Source: a virus
Length of the DNA: 26,246 nt
Strand: one strand, 5' to 3'
IMG/VR virus record: IMGVR_UViG_3300004448_000968
Span: 1-26,246 of that record
The translations under genes were made by a program, and so were the position numbers. Below the pieces are notes generated by a model. That model was not told the DNA's origin, searched no databases, and was given only the letters and a program-made list of their open reading frames with translations. Below are positions 1-7,277 of the stretch, piece after piece (positions within the stretch are counted from its first letter, which is position 1; every line of letters starts with the position of its first letter).

Positions 1-13
1 GAAAAGTCAACTA

Positions 14-562
14 CTAATTGTTCCATCTTGACTTCACTCCAAAATGTTTATAAGCCTTCTGCACACTTTTGGCTTGGAAATAACAATCCGCCAATGCATT
101 GTGAAGTGACATCTGTATGTCTTTTCTTGGATCTTTTGGTAACATATTGAATAGAGTTCTTGAATCTCTAATTTGCCAATAGTTCCATGGGACCGGTTGT
201 CCCAATTGAGCATACAAATTCTGTAATATGGCGTAATCAAAAAGTGGACCTTGGCACCATAATTCGTCTATGCCTACACACCATTTGTTTAATTGTTTTA
301 CCATACTGTTTAATGAAACTCTATCTTCATCTCCTAGTGCTTCATCTCTAATTTTTTCATCTTGTCGACCCCACCATTCTAAAGTGTTTTCATCAACATG
401 ACGACCCAATGCACTTTGTTCATCAACATCTACTCTTAGGTACAATCCTGCATTTGGTTCTGCATCTGAGTATGGATCAAATTTTATAGCACCCAATGTT
501 AACAAAGTAGCATCTGGTCTGGTGCTCAATGTTTCCAAATCTATCATTCCGTGTGTAGACAT
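14..562 (-). CDS. dexA: DexA-like 3'-5' exonuclease (DEDDh family)
   Basis: Probable 3'-5' exonuclease of the DnaQ-like fold, related to T4 exonuclease A and the Rv2179c-like exoribonuclease domain; expected to trim DNA or RNA 3' ends during phage takeover or recycling. The DEDDh residues are visible: D8 and E10 in MIDLETL (Exo I), D109 in GPLFDYAIL (Exo II), and H154 and D159 in SLHNALADC (Exo III). At 182 aa it is a single catalytic domain. The ATG at 562 directly abuts the gene 43 stop and has a GGAGG-type ribosome site inside the end of gene 43, so the two are probably co-translated; an internal ATG at residue 6 is a weaker alternative. DNA versus RNA substrate cannot be decided from sequence. 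The gene ends 13 bases from the window edge. Confidence 0.82.
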   Translation of the reverse strand: MSTHGMIDLETLSTRPDATLLTLGAIKFDPYSDAEPNAGLYLRVDVDEQSALGRHVDENTLEWWGRQDEKIRDEALGDEDRVSLNSMVKQLNKWCVGIDELWCQGPLFDYAILQNLYAQLGQPVPWNYWQIRDSRTLFNMLPKDPRKDIQMSLHNALADCYFQAKSVQKAYKHFGVKSRWNN

Positions 563-3232
563 CTATCCTCCAAAATCAAAAAGATTGTTAAATGTGTTAT
601 TACTTTCGGTTGACTTAATGTCCCAACCTAATACTCCAAGCAAGTTACCAAGTTTATTATCGATCACTGTGCTTTCCATTGTAGCATCATCAAATGGCAA
701 TTCTTTAAACCATTCTGGAATACGCAATTCATCTACAGGATACGCAACACTGGTAAAGTCTAATGGATTCTTTTTTAATTTACAAACAATTACTTTCATA
801 CCATCCATAATTTCTTGCGAATACTTGTCACTGTTCATACGTTTAAGTGTGTTCCAGTTAATACTTGCTCTTACGTGTCCAGGCATGTTTGCTTTGCCCA
901 GTCTTGCTTCTTTTTTAGAATATTCACCTATGTTGTTTGCTCTACGTGGAGATCCTTTCTCCCAGCCTGGTCTTGTTTTAAACTCATTTCTGAATTGTGT
1001 AATTTTATCCAACACTTGTTCTTCTGTGTTATCGGACAACACCATTAATAGTAATTCAGATAAGAAGTTCTGAATATACACAGGTGTGTCTGATCTTTTT
1101 AAATCTAGTCCCATTGCTTTAATTTTGCCTGCCTTGCCGTCTTGATCAGCTCTAAATCCTTCTAAATCATAAATCAATATCGCATATCTTTTCTTTGTGA
1201 TAAACAAGCCTGATGTTGCTACAGATTCTCTACCTGCTTGAATTACTTCTGCTCTTGATTTCAAACAGTGAAATGCCTGACCCATAAATTTTTTAAATGA
1301 ATTGTTCACTTCTCCAGCAACTTGATCATATAGTTTTACAACACTTTCTTTTGTCCAAGGTATTTGTCCCGCATCTATTTCCTTTTTAAGAACTTCATAT
1401 GCTGAAAAATAAGCCGAGTCTGTGTCACCATAAATTAATGCTTTGCCTACATGATCATACTCGCCAGTTATCACTTCATTGATCTTGGATGCCATGTGTT
1501 TAGATATCTGTCTGCCTGATAATGTTGTTGATTGTCCAATACGTTTGTCAAAGAATCTGCAACCTGGATTAAGAATAGCACCATACAAACTGTTCAAGTT
1601 AATCTTTTTAACCAGTTGCCTTTTATCCCAGAATTCCATTTCTGCTTCGTTCTTTGCTTCTTTGGCTTTCTTTAACATAGACTGCATATCTTTACGTTCA
1701 CTATACCAACGTTTAAGTAATCCAGGAATAACACCTTCAAATTCGCTTGTGAATATTGTTCCATTTGCACTTATCATCATAGGATTATTACTATCGAAAA
1801 TCATCTTATAGATTTCAGCACCACTCATTATGTCTACTTTTCCATCTTCCCAATCCACATTAATACTGATATCTTTTCTTTTTTCCATTACAGCGTCATA
1901 TTCTAATGATCCAAAATGATTTTCCCATGCACCTGCAAATGATTTTTTTTGCAATGTCATTTGTTCATCAATGTATTCATCTGTGTATGTTGGTCTCAGT
2001 TGTCCCATTACACATTCAGGAGCCATGTTTAAAGCTCTAATCACAGACGGATACAGCGAATTAATATCCATCGAACCAATCCATTTGTGCAATCCTTTTT
2101 TAGGATATGCCACATAAGCACCTGCGGCTGATGTTGAGTTGTCATCTCTTTTTGGTCTATTTGGTACTTGTACTCCTCGTCTGTGTGCTTCATTTATAAT
2201 TGCTTGTTCTGTAACTGCAACTGCACCCATAGTGGTTTGTAGTAAAACTGTGTTACTGTGTGCTAGTTCATTTGATAATGCTATGAATCTTAACTTACGA
2301 TCCAACTTATCCAATAGTGCCACGTCTTGTCTGTTGTATTCTATGAATGTTCTAAAGTCTTGATTGTAAAGTTGATCTAAACTTCCTTCATACACAGTTT
2401 TAGTCTCACCTATTTCATGGTCACCAATAGCATCTAATCTATATGAATGTCGTTCTTCGTAAGTGTATTTTCTATAAAGTTCCAATGAGTCTAAATGTAC
2501 TCTGCCAACTAAATCATAAGTTTCTTGTTCTCTACCATATCTTTCAAAAGTTCTTTTCTTAGGCATTTGTTTCCACAAACATAAACGTCTTGTGTCATCT
2601 TTGCTCATTACCTTTTTAATTCTGTTTATGATATATGGTAAGTCGTAACCTTCTGAATTCCACCCTGATATTACATCAGCGTCTTCAATAATATCTAAAA
2701 ATGCTTTGATCATATCTGCTTCATCTTTATACAGATACACATTGTCTATGCCTTTTGTAGTTTCTTTGGCTTCTTCTATGCCCATTGTTTTAGGTGGTAT
2801 GGCAAATGTAACCATAGTGCCTAACCATTGTAACGAAACGGTGATTGCTGTGATTGGCATAAAAGGATCACTGGGTTGACTAAATCCTCTTTCAGGATCA
2901 TAATCTGTTTCAATATCAAAAAATGCTATATTTAAATCAGGAGCATCTTGATTAAGATAGTTTTCACTTAAACATTGAAAGATAGGATTTATATCAGATT
3001 CAAATAATGTTTTGTTTCTGTTAATTGCAAGTTCTTTGTGAAAATCTTTTGAGTTCTTTGAAACAATTCTACTTAAAGGTTTACCGGTGGTACTTTTAAA
3101 CTTTCCACCTGGATCTTCATGATAGAATGTGTATTTGATTGGATATTCTTTGAATACCCTTTCTTTGTTTTGTCGTTCAACAACTCTGATGATGTCAGAG
3201 TTTCTGTCAAAATATCCGTCTATGTAACTCAT
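563..3232 (-). CDS. 43: T4 gp43-like DNA polymerase (family B)
   Basis: Replicative DNA polymerase with proofreading. The 889 aa are close to T4 gp43 (898 aa). Exonuclease motifs: Exo I FFDIETD (D106, E108), Exo II WNSEGYDLPY (D197), Exo III YNRQDVALLD (D303). Polymerase motif A is SMDINSLYPSVI (D389), motif B KKINLNSLYGA (about 542-552) and motif C YGDTDSAYF (D603, D605). All catalytic residues appear present and the frame is unbroken, with no intein or split. The ATG at 3232 has a strong AGGAG site 6 bases upstream. A perfect 8-bp inverted repeat directly abuts that site (separate entry), consistent with translational autoregulation as in T4. The exonuclease gene follows with no gap. Confidence 0.97.
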   Translation of the reverse strand: MSYIDGYFDRNSDIIRVVERQNKERVFKEYPIKYTFYHEDPGGKFKSTTGKPLSRIVSKNSKDFHKELAINRNKTLFESDINPIFQCLSENYLNQDAPDLNIAFFDIETDYDPERGFSQPSDPFMPITAITVSLQWLGTMVTFAIPPKTMGIEEAKETTKGIDNVYLYKDEADMIKAFLDIIEDADVISGWNSEGYDLPYIINRIKKVMSKDDTRRLCLWKQMPKKRTFERYGREQETYDLVGRVHLDSLELYRKYTYEERHSYRLDAIGDHEIGETKTVYEGSLDQLYNQDFRTFIEYNRQDVALLDKLDRKLRFIALSNELAHSNTVLLQTTMGAVAVTEQAIINEAHRRGVQVPNRPKRDDNSTSAAGAYVAYPKKGLHKWIGSMDINSLYPSVIRALNMAPECVMGQLRPTYTDEYIDEQMTLQKKSFAGAWENHFGSLEYDAVMEKRKDISINVDWEDGKVDIMSGAEIYKMIFDSNNPMMISANGTIFTSEFEGVIPGLLKRWYSERKDMQSMLKKAKEAKNEAEMEFWDKRQLVKKINLNSLYGAILNPGCRFFDKRIGQSTTLSGRQISKHMASKINEVITGEYDHVGKALIYGDTDSAYFSAYEVLKKEIDAGQIPWTKESVVKLYDQVAGEVNNSFKKFMGQAFHCLKSRAEVIQAGRESVATSGLFITKKRYAILIYDLEGFRADQDGKAGKIKAMGLDLKRSDTPVYIQNFLSELLLMVLSDNTEEQVLDKITQFRNEFKTRPGWEKGSPRRANNIGEYSKKEARLGKANMPGHVRASINWNTLKRMNSDKYSQEIMDGMKVIVCKLKKNPLDFTSVAYPVDELRIPEWFKELPFDDATMESTVIDNKLGNLLGVLGWDIKSTESNNTFNNLFDFGG

Positions 3233-3242
3233 TTATTCTCCT

Positions 3243-3266
3243 TTTTGTCATTTGTGGCTGACAAAA
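3243..3266 (-). promoter_or_regulatory. Hairpin at the gene 43 ribosome-binding site (candidate gp43 operator)
   Basis: In the transcript, UUUUGUCA, an 8-nt loop GCCACAAA, and UGACAAAA form a perfect 8-bp stem. Its 3' arm is immediately followed by the AGGAG ribosome-binding site and then the ATG of gene 43. In T4 and RB69, gp43 represses its own translation by binding a hairpin at exactly this place. The position argues for an operator rather than a terminator, because no U-run follows. Function is inferred. Confidence 0.6.
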
Positions 3267-3296
3267 TACCTAAAATCAATTGTGGATGATTCTTCC

Positions 3297-3536
3297 TTAC
3301 TTTATATAATATAATAGTATACCTCCGAAACCCATTGCTGTCAATACTAAATTTGTTACAATCAGTGCCGGTTCTTTCCAAAGAAAGGATACTATTAACC
3401 AAATTATTCCACCCAAAGCCAAAAGCAATGGACCTACAGGATATAATTCAGGAAATCCTGCGTTTATAAAAGTGCCTATGATTAATACTGCGGTTGCTAG
3501 CCATTTTAGATTTTTGCCTGTTGTTACCTTTTTCAT
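3297..3536 (-). CDS. Small three-helix membrane protein
   Basis: A 79-aa integral membrane protein of unknown function. Three hydrophobic segments are visible at roughly residues 11-28, 34-51 and 56-76, joined by short loops: NAGFPELYPVGP between helices 1 and 2, and WKEPALIVTN between helices 2 and 3. The ATG at 3536 lies 3 nt downstream of the guaC stop. The layout (about 80 aa, three helices, a P/Y/G loop, then W-basic-P-L before helix 3) resembles two other small proteins in this window, at 5510-5806 and 25322-25567. Three-helix half-transporters of the SemiSWEET/PnuC type have a similar shape, but no diagnostic motif is present, so transport is only a possibility. Confidence 0.75.
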   Translation of the reverse strand: MKKVTTGKNLKWLATAVLIIGTFINAGFPELYPVGPLLLALGGIIWLIVSFLWKEPALIVTNLVLTAMGFGGILLYYIK

Positions 3537-3539
3537 AAA

Positions 3540-4592
3540 TTAATTTGTTTCATATCTATCAAATACTCTGTTGATTACATTGTTCACTCTTACAAAGTGT
3601 GCCGCTTTAGGCATATCTTTGATACGTCTTGCTCCAATATAAGTGCAAGTGCTTCTTACTCCACCTAATAACTGTTCAATAGTGTCTTTGACTAAGCCTT
3701 TGTCATCTAATACAACTGTTTTGCCTTCTGTGCCTCTGTATCCATCTTTTCTAGAACCATGTGTTGTGAATGCTGATTCAGAACTCATTCCATAAAAATA
3801 TCTTTTACCATCTCGTAATTCAGTTTCACCTTCTTCATGTCCTGCCAACATACCACCAAGCATGACAAAGTGAGCACCACCGCTCAATGCTTTTGAAACA
3901 TCACCTGGCTGAGTACATCCGCCGTCAGCAATGATATGTCCTCCAACTCCATTTGCCGCATCTGAACATTCCATAATGGCTGAAAATTGTGGAACACCTA
4001 CTCCTGTTTGTGTTCTTGTGGTACATACTGATCCTGGACCAATTCCAACTTTCACAATATCAGCACCTTTAATAATTAATTCTTCAGTCATGTTGGGTGT
4101 GACAACATTACCAGCAATGATAACTTTTTCTGGATACTCGTCTCTAATTTTTGAAATGAAGTCTACAAAATTTTCATGATATGCGTTTGCAACATCGATA
4201 GTGATACAAGGAATATCTGGAAATGCTGACATCACTTGTTTAAGAGTTTGATAGTCTTGTGCATCTTTATCCCATATTGCTCCAGTACCAACACAAGCAG
4301 AAACATACTTAAATTTTAATCCTGTGCCTGCCGCTTGTTTCCAATCGTCTATGGTATAATGTTTTCTAATAACTGTGAGCATTTTGAATTCTTGCAACAC
4401 TCTTGCCATTGAAAAAGTTCCTACCCCATCCATATTACTTGCCATGATTGGCACATATGTAAGTTCTTTACCACTGTTTTTAAATTTAAACTTTCTTAAG
4501 ATATCAACATCACGTCTTGAACTTAACGTGGATCTTTTAGGTTGTAGCAATACATCTGAATAATCTAAATGTATGTTATAATCAATTCTCAT
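3540..4592 (-). CDS. guaC: GMP reductase
   Basis: NADPH-dependent GMP reductase (GMP to IMP plus ammonia), a purine interconversion enzyme of the IMPDH/GMPR TIM-barrel family. The N-terminus (DVLLQPKRSTLSSRRDV, then IMASNMDGVGTFSMA and VIRKHYT) matches the GuaC pattern rather than IMPDH. The catalytic loop GIGPGSVCTTRTQTGVGVPQ carries nucleophile C190 and T192. There is no CBS insertion, and 350 aa is close to E. coli GuaC (347 aa). NADGG-type phosphate-binding sequence IIADGGCTQPGDVSKAL and the MLGGMLAGHEE loop are present. It overlaps the upstream peroxiredoxin gene by 1 nt (TAATG). A plausible role is rebalancing guanine and adenine pools released by host DNA/RNA degradation; this is inference. 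Confidence 0.93.
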   Translation of the reverse strand: MRIDYNIHLDYSDVLLQPKRSTLSSRRDVDILRKFKFKNSGKELTYVPIMASNMDGVGTFSMARVLQEFKMLTVIRKHYTIDDWKQAAGTGLKFKYVSACVGTGAIWDKDAQDYQTLKQVMSAFPDIPCITIDVANAYHENFVDFISKIRDEYPEKVIIAGNVVTPNMTEELIIKGADIVKVGIGPGSVCTTRTQTGVGVPQFSAIMECSDAANGVGGHIIADGGCTQPGDVSKALSGGAHFVMLGGMLAGHEEGETELRDGKRYFYGMSSESAFTTHGSRKDGYRGTEGKTVVLDDKGLVKDTIEQLLGGVRSTCTYIGARRIKDMPKAAHFVRVNNVINRVFDRYETN

Positions 4593-5197
4593 TAAATTTT
4601 ATTTTCTAAAGATTCAACGTCAATCCCTACCATTGTGTTCATGCCTGCAACAGGGCTAGTTTGCAATTCTAAATAATGCATCATGTTTTCTGGAGTAGAT
4701 TCAATATAAGGATCGCTGTCCTCACCATCGTTGTTTATGCCTGGCTCTTGCCACCATGCTTCTACAACACCGTTGTTAATCACTGCCATATATCTCCAAC
4801 TTCTATTTCCAAACCCCACGTGGTTCTTTCCAATCAACATTCCCATAAATCTTGTGAAATTACCTGAACCATCTGGAATCACTTTAACATTTTTTAATTT
4901 TAACGAATCTGCCCATGCGTTCATCACAAATGAATCATTCACTGAACAACAATAAATCTCGTCAATACCCATGCTTTTAATTTTGTCTGCATTTGATTCA
5001 AATCCTGGCAATTGTTTTGATGTGCAAGTTGGAGTAAATGCTCCTGGTAAACTGAATAGCACAACTCTTTTACCTGCAAAATAGTCTTGAGTTGTTTTGT
5101 CAGACCAACAACCTTCTTCAAATGTGCATCCACCATCTGGTGCAATATCGCCGTCTCTTACTCTAAATGTTACGTGTGGTATTTTAAATCCCTTCAT
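4592..5197 (-). CDS. Peroxiredoxin (Prx5/AhpE-like redoxin)
   Basis: Thiol peroxidase that reduces H2O2 or organic peroxides. The peroxidatic motif LPGAFTPTCTSKQLPGFE, with C58 as the attacking cysteine and T55/P51 in place, is characteristic of the Prx5 group (PGAFTPxC). Downstream, IYCCSVNDSFVMNAWADSL and the GNRSWRYMAVINNGVVEAWWQEPG strand continue the redoxin fold. Cysteines at 24 and 30 precede the domain, and C103/C104-region residues could serve as resolving thiols. The 201 aa exceed a minimal Prx5 (about 160 aa), with the extra residues at the C-terminus. The ATG at 5197 has a strong AAGGAG site. It overlaps the upstream phosphatase by 14 nt and guaC by 1 nt. With rubrerythrin about 1 kb upstream it suggests an oxidative-stress module. 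Confidence 0.9.
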   Translation of the reverse strand: MKGFKIPHVTFRVRDGDIAPDGGCTFEEGCWSDKTTQDYFAGKRVVLFSLPGAFTPTCTSKQLPGFESNADKIKSMGIDEIYCCSVNDSFVMNAWADSLKLKNVKVIPDGSGNFTRFMGMLIGKNHVGFGNRSWRYMAVINNGVVEAWWQEPGINNDGEDSDPYIESTPENMMHYLELQTSPVAGMNTMVGIDVESLENKI

Positions 5198-5510
5198 CTT
5201 TGCTCCTTAATTCATAACCGCCAAAAAAGTCTGTAGCATTTATGGCTCTATCGTCTATCCAGACATCATAAACTGGTTTTTTCATTGTGATTGAACTGTG
5301 TTTAACATTCCAATCTTTTAGTTGTTGATGTGTAAGTTCAGTCCAGTCTTTGCCTGAGTTACCACCTCTTGCTGTCCAATAATGAATTTCGTGTCCTTTA
5401 TCATACAGTGCATTTAGTTTTGCTATGCGAACAAGATCTGGTTTACTGTCTACATAGTTGCTATTTTCATTATAGCAAATTGTTCCGTCAATGTCAACCA
5501 TATATTTCAT
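5184..5510 (-). CDS. HAD-superfamily phosphatase
   Basis: Small (108 aa) HAD-type phosphohydrolase. Motif I is VDIDGTIC (nucleophile D6, acid/base D8) near the N-terminus, WTARGG supplies motif II, and KKPVYDVWIDDRA supplies the lysine and the DD pair of motifs III/IV. With essentially no cap domain it resembles short phosphatases annotated in T4-like marine phages and capsule/heptose-type phosphatases; the substrate is unknown. I place the start at the ATG at 5510, which forms a 1-nt TAATG overlap with the upstream gene like many junctions here; an extension to about 5555 would add residues that only mirror the neighbour's coding sequence. The 3' end overlaps the peroxiredoxin gene by 14 nt. 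Confidence 0.8.
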   Translation of the reverse strand: MKYMVDIDGTICYNENSNYVDSKPDLVRIAKLNALYDKGHEIHYWTARGGNSGKDWTELTHQQLKDWNVKHSSITMKKPVYDVWIDDRAINATDFFGGYELRSKDEGI

Positions 5511-5806
5511 TACCAATACCTCATTGCTATACCAAACCCAAGAATATTCATACAAAGGAAATAACTAACCAACATTGTGGGCCAGACTAATTTTCTTCTG
5601 TAAAAAGTGAATATGGCTAGTGCTGAACCTATTATGAAAAATGGATAGACCATACGCATATCGGGGTTGGTGGCATTGAGTGCCAACGTCATACTTGCAA
5701 TAATATTCACAAGTGTGCTGATCATTTCTAACCAAAAGCACAATTTGTCTTGCTTGTATGACTCTTTAAAGTATCTAACTATTTTATTTGTCTTTGCCAA
5801 CTGCAA
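5510..5806 (-). CDS. Small three-helix membrane protein (TTG start)
   Basis: A 98-aa predicted inner-membrane protein of unknown function. After a basic amphipathic N-terminus (KTNKIVRYFKESYKQDK), hydrophobic helices lie near residues 24-44, 51-69 and 76-96. The loops contain MRMVYPF and YRRKLVWPTM. The best start is TTG at 5806, since an in-frame stop lies two codons upstream and the first internal ATG (residue 29) would delete half of helix 1. No clear ribosome-binding site is visible and the start lies inside the 3' end of the dsbA-like gene (23-nt overlap), so coupling is likely. In size and helix layout it resembles the proteins at 3297-3536 and 25322-25567. Confidence 0.7.
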   Translation of the reverse strand: MQLAKTNKIVRYFKESYKQDKLCFWLEMISTLVNIIASMTLALNATNPDMRMVYPFFIIGSALAIFTFYRRKLVWPTMLVSYFLCMNILGFGIAMRYW

Positions 5807-6044
5807 TAATTAGGTTTTCTAATGAATCAAAATCATCAGAATATTTGTGCCATTCACCTTTGTGTGCAATTTTAATTGCTTTATTAATCAATGATGGTTT
5901 AACTTCTAATTCTTCTGCCACTGCTTTCACAGTATCTTTTAAGCCTCCACTTAAATCTTCAACTTCACGTAGCACATTGGCTCCTTCATCGATGATTCTT
6001 TTAAGTTTTGCTTGTTCTTCTGGTCCGTATGTTCTTGCCGACAT
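5784..6044 (-). CDS. dsbA: DsbA-like small double-stranded DNA-binding protein
   Basis: An 86-aa, largely helical, charged protein. Its core, GLKDTVKAVAEELEVKPSLINKAIKIAHKGEW, has the spacing of the T4 DsbA core (IKDI, AKDELGVDGKMFNRLLALYHKD). T4 DsbA binds double-stranded DNA and modulates late transcription. A helix-turn-helix-like segment spans about residues 37-62. The ATG at 6044 has an AAGGAG site 7-8 bases upstream. It follows the rubrerythrin gene after a GC-rich hairpin at 6068-6085. The assignment rests on remembered family pattern and length, not a search; an unrelated small helical regulator is the main alternative. Confidence 0.65.
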   Translation of the reverse strand: MSARTYGPEEQAKLKRIIDEGANVLREVEDLSGGLKDTVKAVAEELEVKPSLINKAIKIAHKGEWHKYSDDFDSLENLIIAVGKDK

Positions 6045-6067
6045 TTTGTTCTCCTTGTGTTTTGTAT

Positions 6068-6085
6068 GGGCGACTTGTGCCGCCC
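6068..6085. terminator. GC-rich hairpin between rubrerythrin and dsbA-like genes
   Basis: GGGCG and CGCCC arms (extended by one G-U pair in the leftward transcript) enclose a 6-8 nt loop between the rubrerythrin stop and the dsbA-like ribosome site. It stands out in AT-rich DNA. No U-run follows in the leftward direction (AUACAAAACA), so termination would be weak; an RNA-processing or stability element is equally possible. Confidence 0.4.
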
Positions 6086-6093
6086 TTACATAA

Positions 6094-6519
6094 TTATTTG
6101 CTTTCTAAGTAAGCATCCAACGTCTTCTGGAATTTACCTGCGTGTGACTTCTCTGCTTTGGCTAGTGTTTCAAACCAATCAGCAATTTCATCAAAACCTT
6201 CTTCTCTAGCAGTTCTTGCCATACCTGGGTACATGTCTGTGTACTCGTGTATTTCGCCTTTCACTGCGGACTTAAGGTTGTCTTCAGTTTCACCCATTGG
6301 TTCACCTGTTGCAGGATCTCCAACTTCTTCTAAATATTCTAGATGTCCGTGTGCGTGTCCTGTCTCACCTTCTGCTGTGCTTCTAAATACAGATGCTACA
6401 TCAGGTGCTCCTTCGATATCTGCTTTTTGAGCAAAGTAAAGGTATCTTCTGTTTGCTTCTGATTCACCAGCAAATGCGGCTCTCAAATTATCAGAAGTCT
6501 TTGTTCCTTTTAATGACAT
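6094..6519 (-). CDS. Rubrerythrin (diiron peroxidase, no rubredoxin domain)
   Basis: Ferritin-like diiron protein that reduces H2O2 in the rubrerythrin family. The 141 aa form a four-helix bundle with ligand motifs in order: E19 in [11 protein letters not shown]52 and H55 in [11 protein letters not shown]89 and E92 in [14 protein letters not shown], and E123 and H126 in [10 protein letters not shown]. The C-terminal rubredoxin domain of classical rubrerythrins is absent (no CxxC pairs), so electrons must come from a separate donor. The ATG at 6519 has AAGGAG 8 nt upstream and lies behind a near-consensus sigma70-type promoter (6542-6570), suggesting expression by unmodified host polymerase early in infection. 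The peroxiredoxin encoded about 1 kb downstream would act on the same substrate. Confidence 0.92.
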   Translation of the reverse strand: MSLKGTKTSDNLRAAFAGESEANRRYLYFAQKADIEGAPDVASVFRSTAEGETGHAHGHLEYLEEVGDPATGEPMGETEDNLKSAVKGEIHEYTDMYPGMARTAREEGFDEIADWFETLAKAEKSHAGKFQKTLDAYLESK

Positions 6520-6541
6520 ACTATTCTCCTTGTAAAGTCTA

Positions 6542-6570
6542 ATTATACTTACTTTTTTTCAAGAAGTCAA
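6542..6570 (-). promoter_or_regulatory. Sigma70-type promoter for rubrerythrin and downstream genes
   Basis: Leftward TTGACT (6565-6570), a 17-bp spacer, then TATAAT (6542-6547): an essentially consensus promoter in the short gap upstream of the rubrerythrin ATG. Predicted transcription start is near 6535, leaving a short leader containing AAGGAG. Confidence 0.85.
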
Positions 6571-6572
6571 GT

Positions 6573-7226
6573 TTATTTTTTGGCTGGGCTGTCTTTTTCT
6601 TCGTAGAAGTAATCGTCGGAATCACCAAAAGTTACAGTGCTTTCGTTTTCGCAGAAAAACTCTTTGGTGCTGACTTGGAAGTCTGGTTTTTTTAATTCAG
6701 ATGCTGTTAATGATTGTTCGTACCAAAGCATTCTGTTGTTTGGTTGTGCAAAGTATTGTCCGTTTTCCAGCCTACCAAAGTTATGTTGTTTGTGCTCGCT
6801 GGGCACTTCAGATACTCCGGTGTTGACTGTGTTGGGATCTCCGTGACAAGCATCAATGGTGAACAAATATTCGCCTTTCATTCTGCCGCCACCCTTCAAC
6901 ATAATTTCTACATCACAATTTTTCAACATGGCTTTGGTCCATACTTGTATATTAGAACTGAATGAATCCCAAAGTTCAAGTGTACCTAGCGGAAGTTGAT
7001 CTTCTTCTTTGATGTCTGTGTGCCACACAAATGCTGATATTGGAAACTTGTCATAACAGGCACCATACTCTGGCAAATATGCTTCAAACATTAATGCTCT
7101 ACCCTGTACTGATTTGACTGCTATAAGAACTGCTTCGATGAATTCACCATGCCCACGTTGAAAGTCGTGTACGTATTCTTTTTTGATCCAACATTTGATG
7201 TATGGTATATTTGCAACAAAGTTCAA
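6573..7226 (-). CDS. Conserved phage protein of unknown function (TTG start)
   Basis: A 217-aa protein I cannot assign. The N-terminal segment NIPYIKCWIKKEYVHDFQRG begins a compact, probably beta-rich domain (EAVLIAVKSVQGRALMFEAY, then FPISAFVWHTDI), followed by an acidic tail rich in D and E near residues 193-213. The central stretch IMLKGGGRMKGEYLFTIDAC and the later QYFAQPNNRMLWYE look like ordinary soluble protein. There is no signal peptide or membrane helix. No ATG is available: an in-frame stop lies five codons upstream, the next methionine is at residue 46, and GAGG sits 8 nt before the TTG at 7226, so TTG is the likely start. An upstream TAAATA element (7264-7271) could drive late expression. 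From memory, similar proteins occur in marine T4-like phages. Confidence 0.7.
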   Translation of the reverse strand: MNFVANIPYIKCWIKKEYVHDFQRGHGEFIEAVLIAVKSVQGRALMFEAYLPEYGACYDKFPISAFVWHTDIKEEDQLPLGTLELWDSFSSNIQVWTKAMLKNCDVEIMLKGGGRMKGEYLFTIDACHGDPNTVNTGVSEVPSEHKQHNFGRLENGQYFAQPNNRMLWYEQSLTASELKKPDFQVSTKEFFCENESTVTFGDSDDYFYEEKDSPAKK

Positions 7227-7263
7227 GACACAGCCCTCTCATGGTTTGAATAATAACTGTGTG

Positions 7264-7271
7264 TATTTATT
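7264..7271 (-). promoter_or_regulatory. T4-type late promoter-like box
   Basis: Leftward AATAAATA, one mismatch from the T4 late consensus TATAAATA, about 38 nt upstream of the TTG start at 7226 in a 51-nt intergenic gap. Confidence 0.5.
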
Positions 7272-7277
7272 GGATTT

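Noticed and set aside
522-1073. 183-codon plus-strand open frame
   Set aside because: It lies entirely antisense to the exonuclease and the conserved polymerase C-terminus; the hydrophobic product is typical of antisense shadows in AT-rich DNA.
3267-3295. Sigma70 promoter for gene 43 (TTGATT element)
   Set aside because: No acceptable -10 box lies 16-18 bp downstream, so only the hairpin is reported there.
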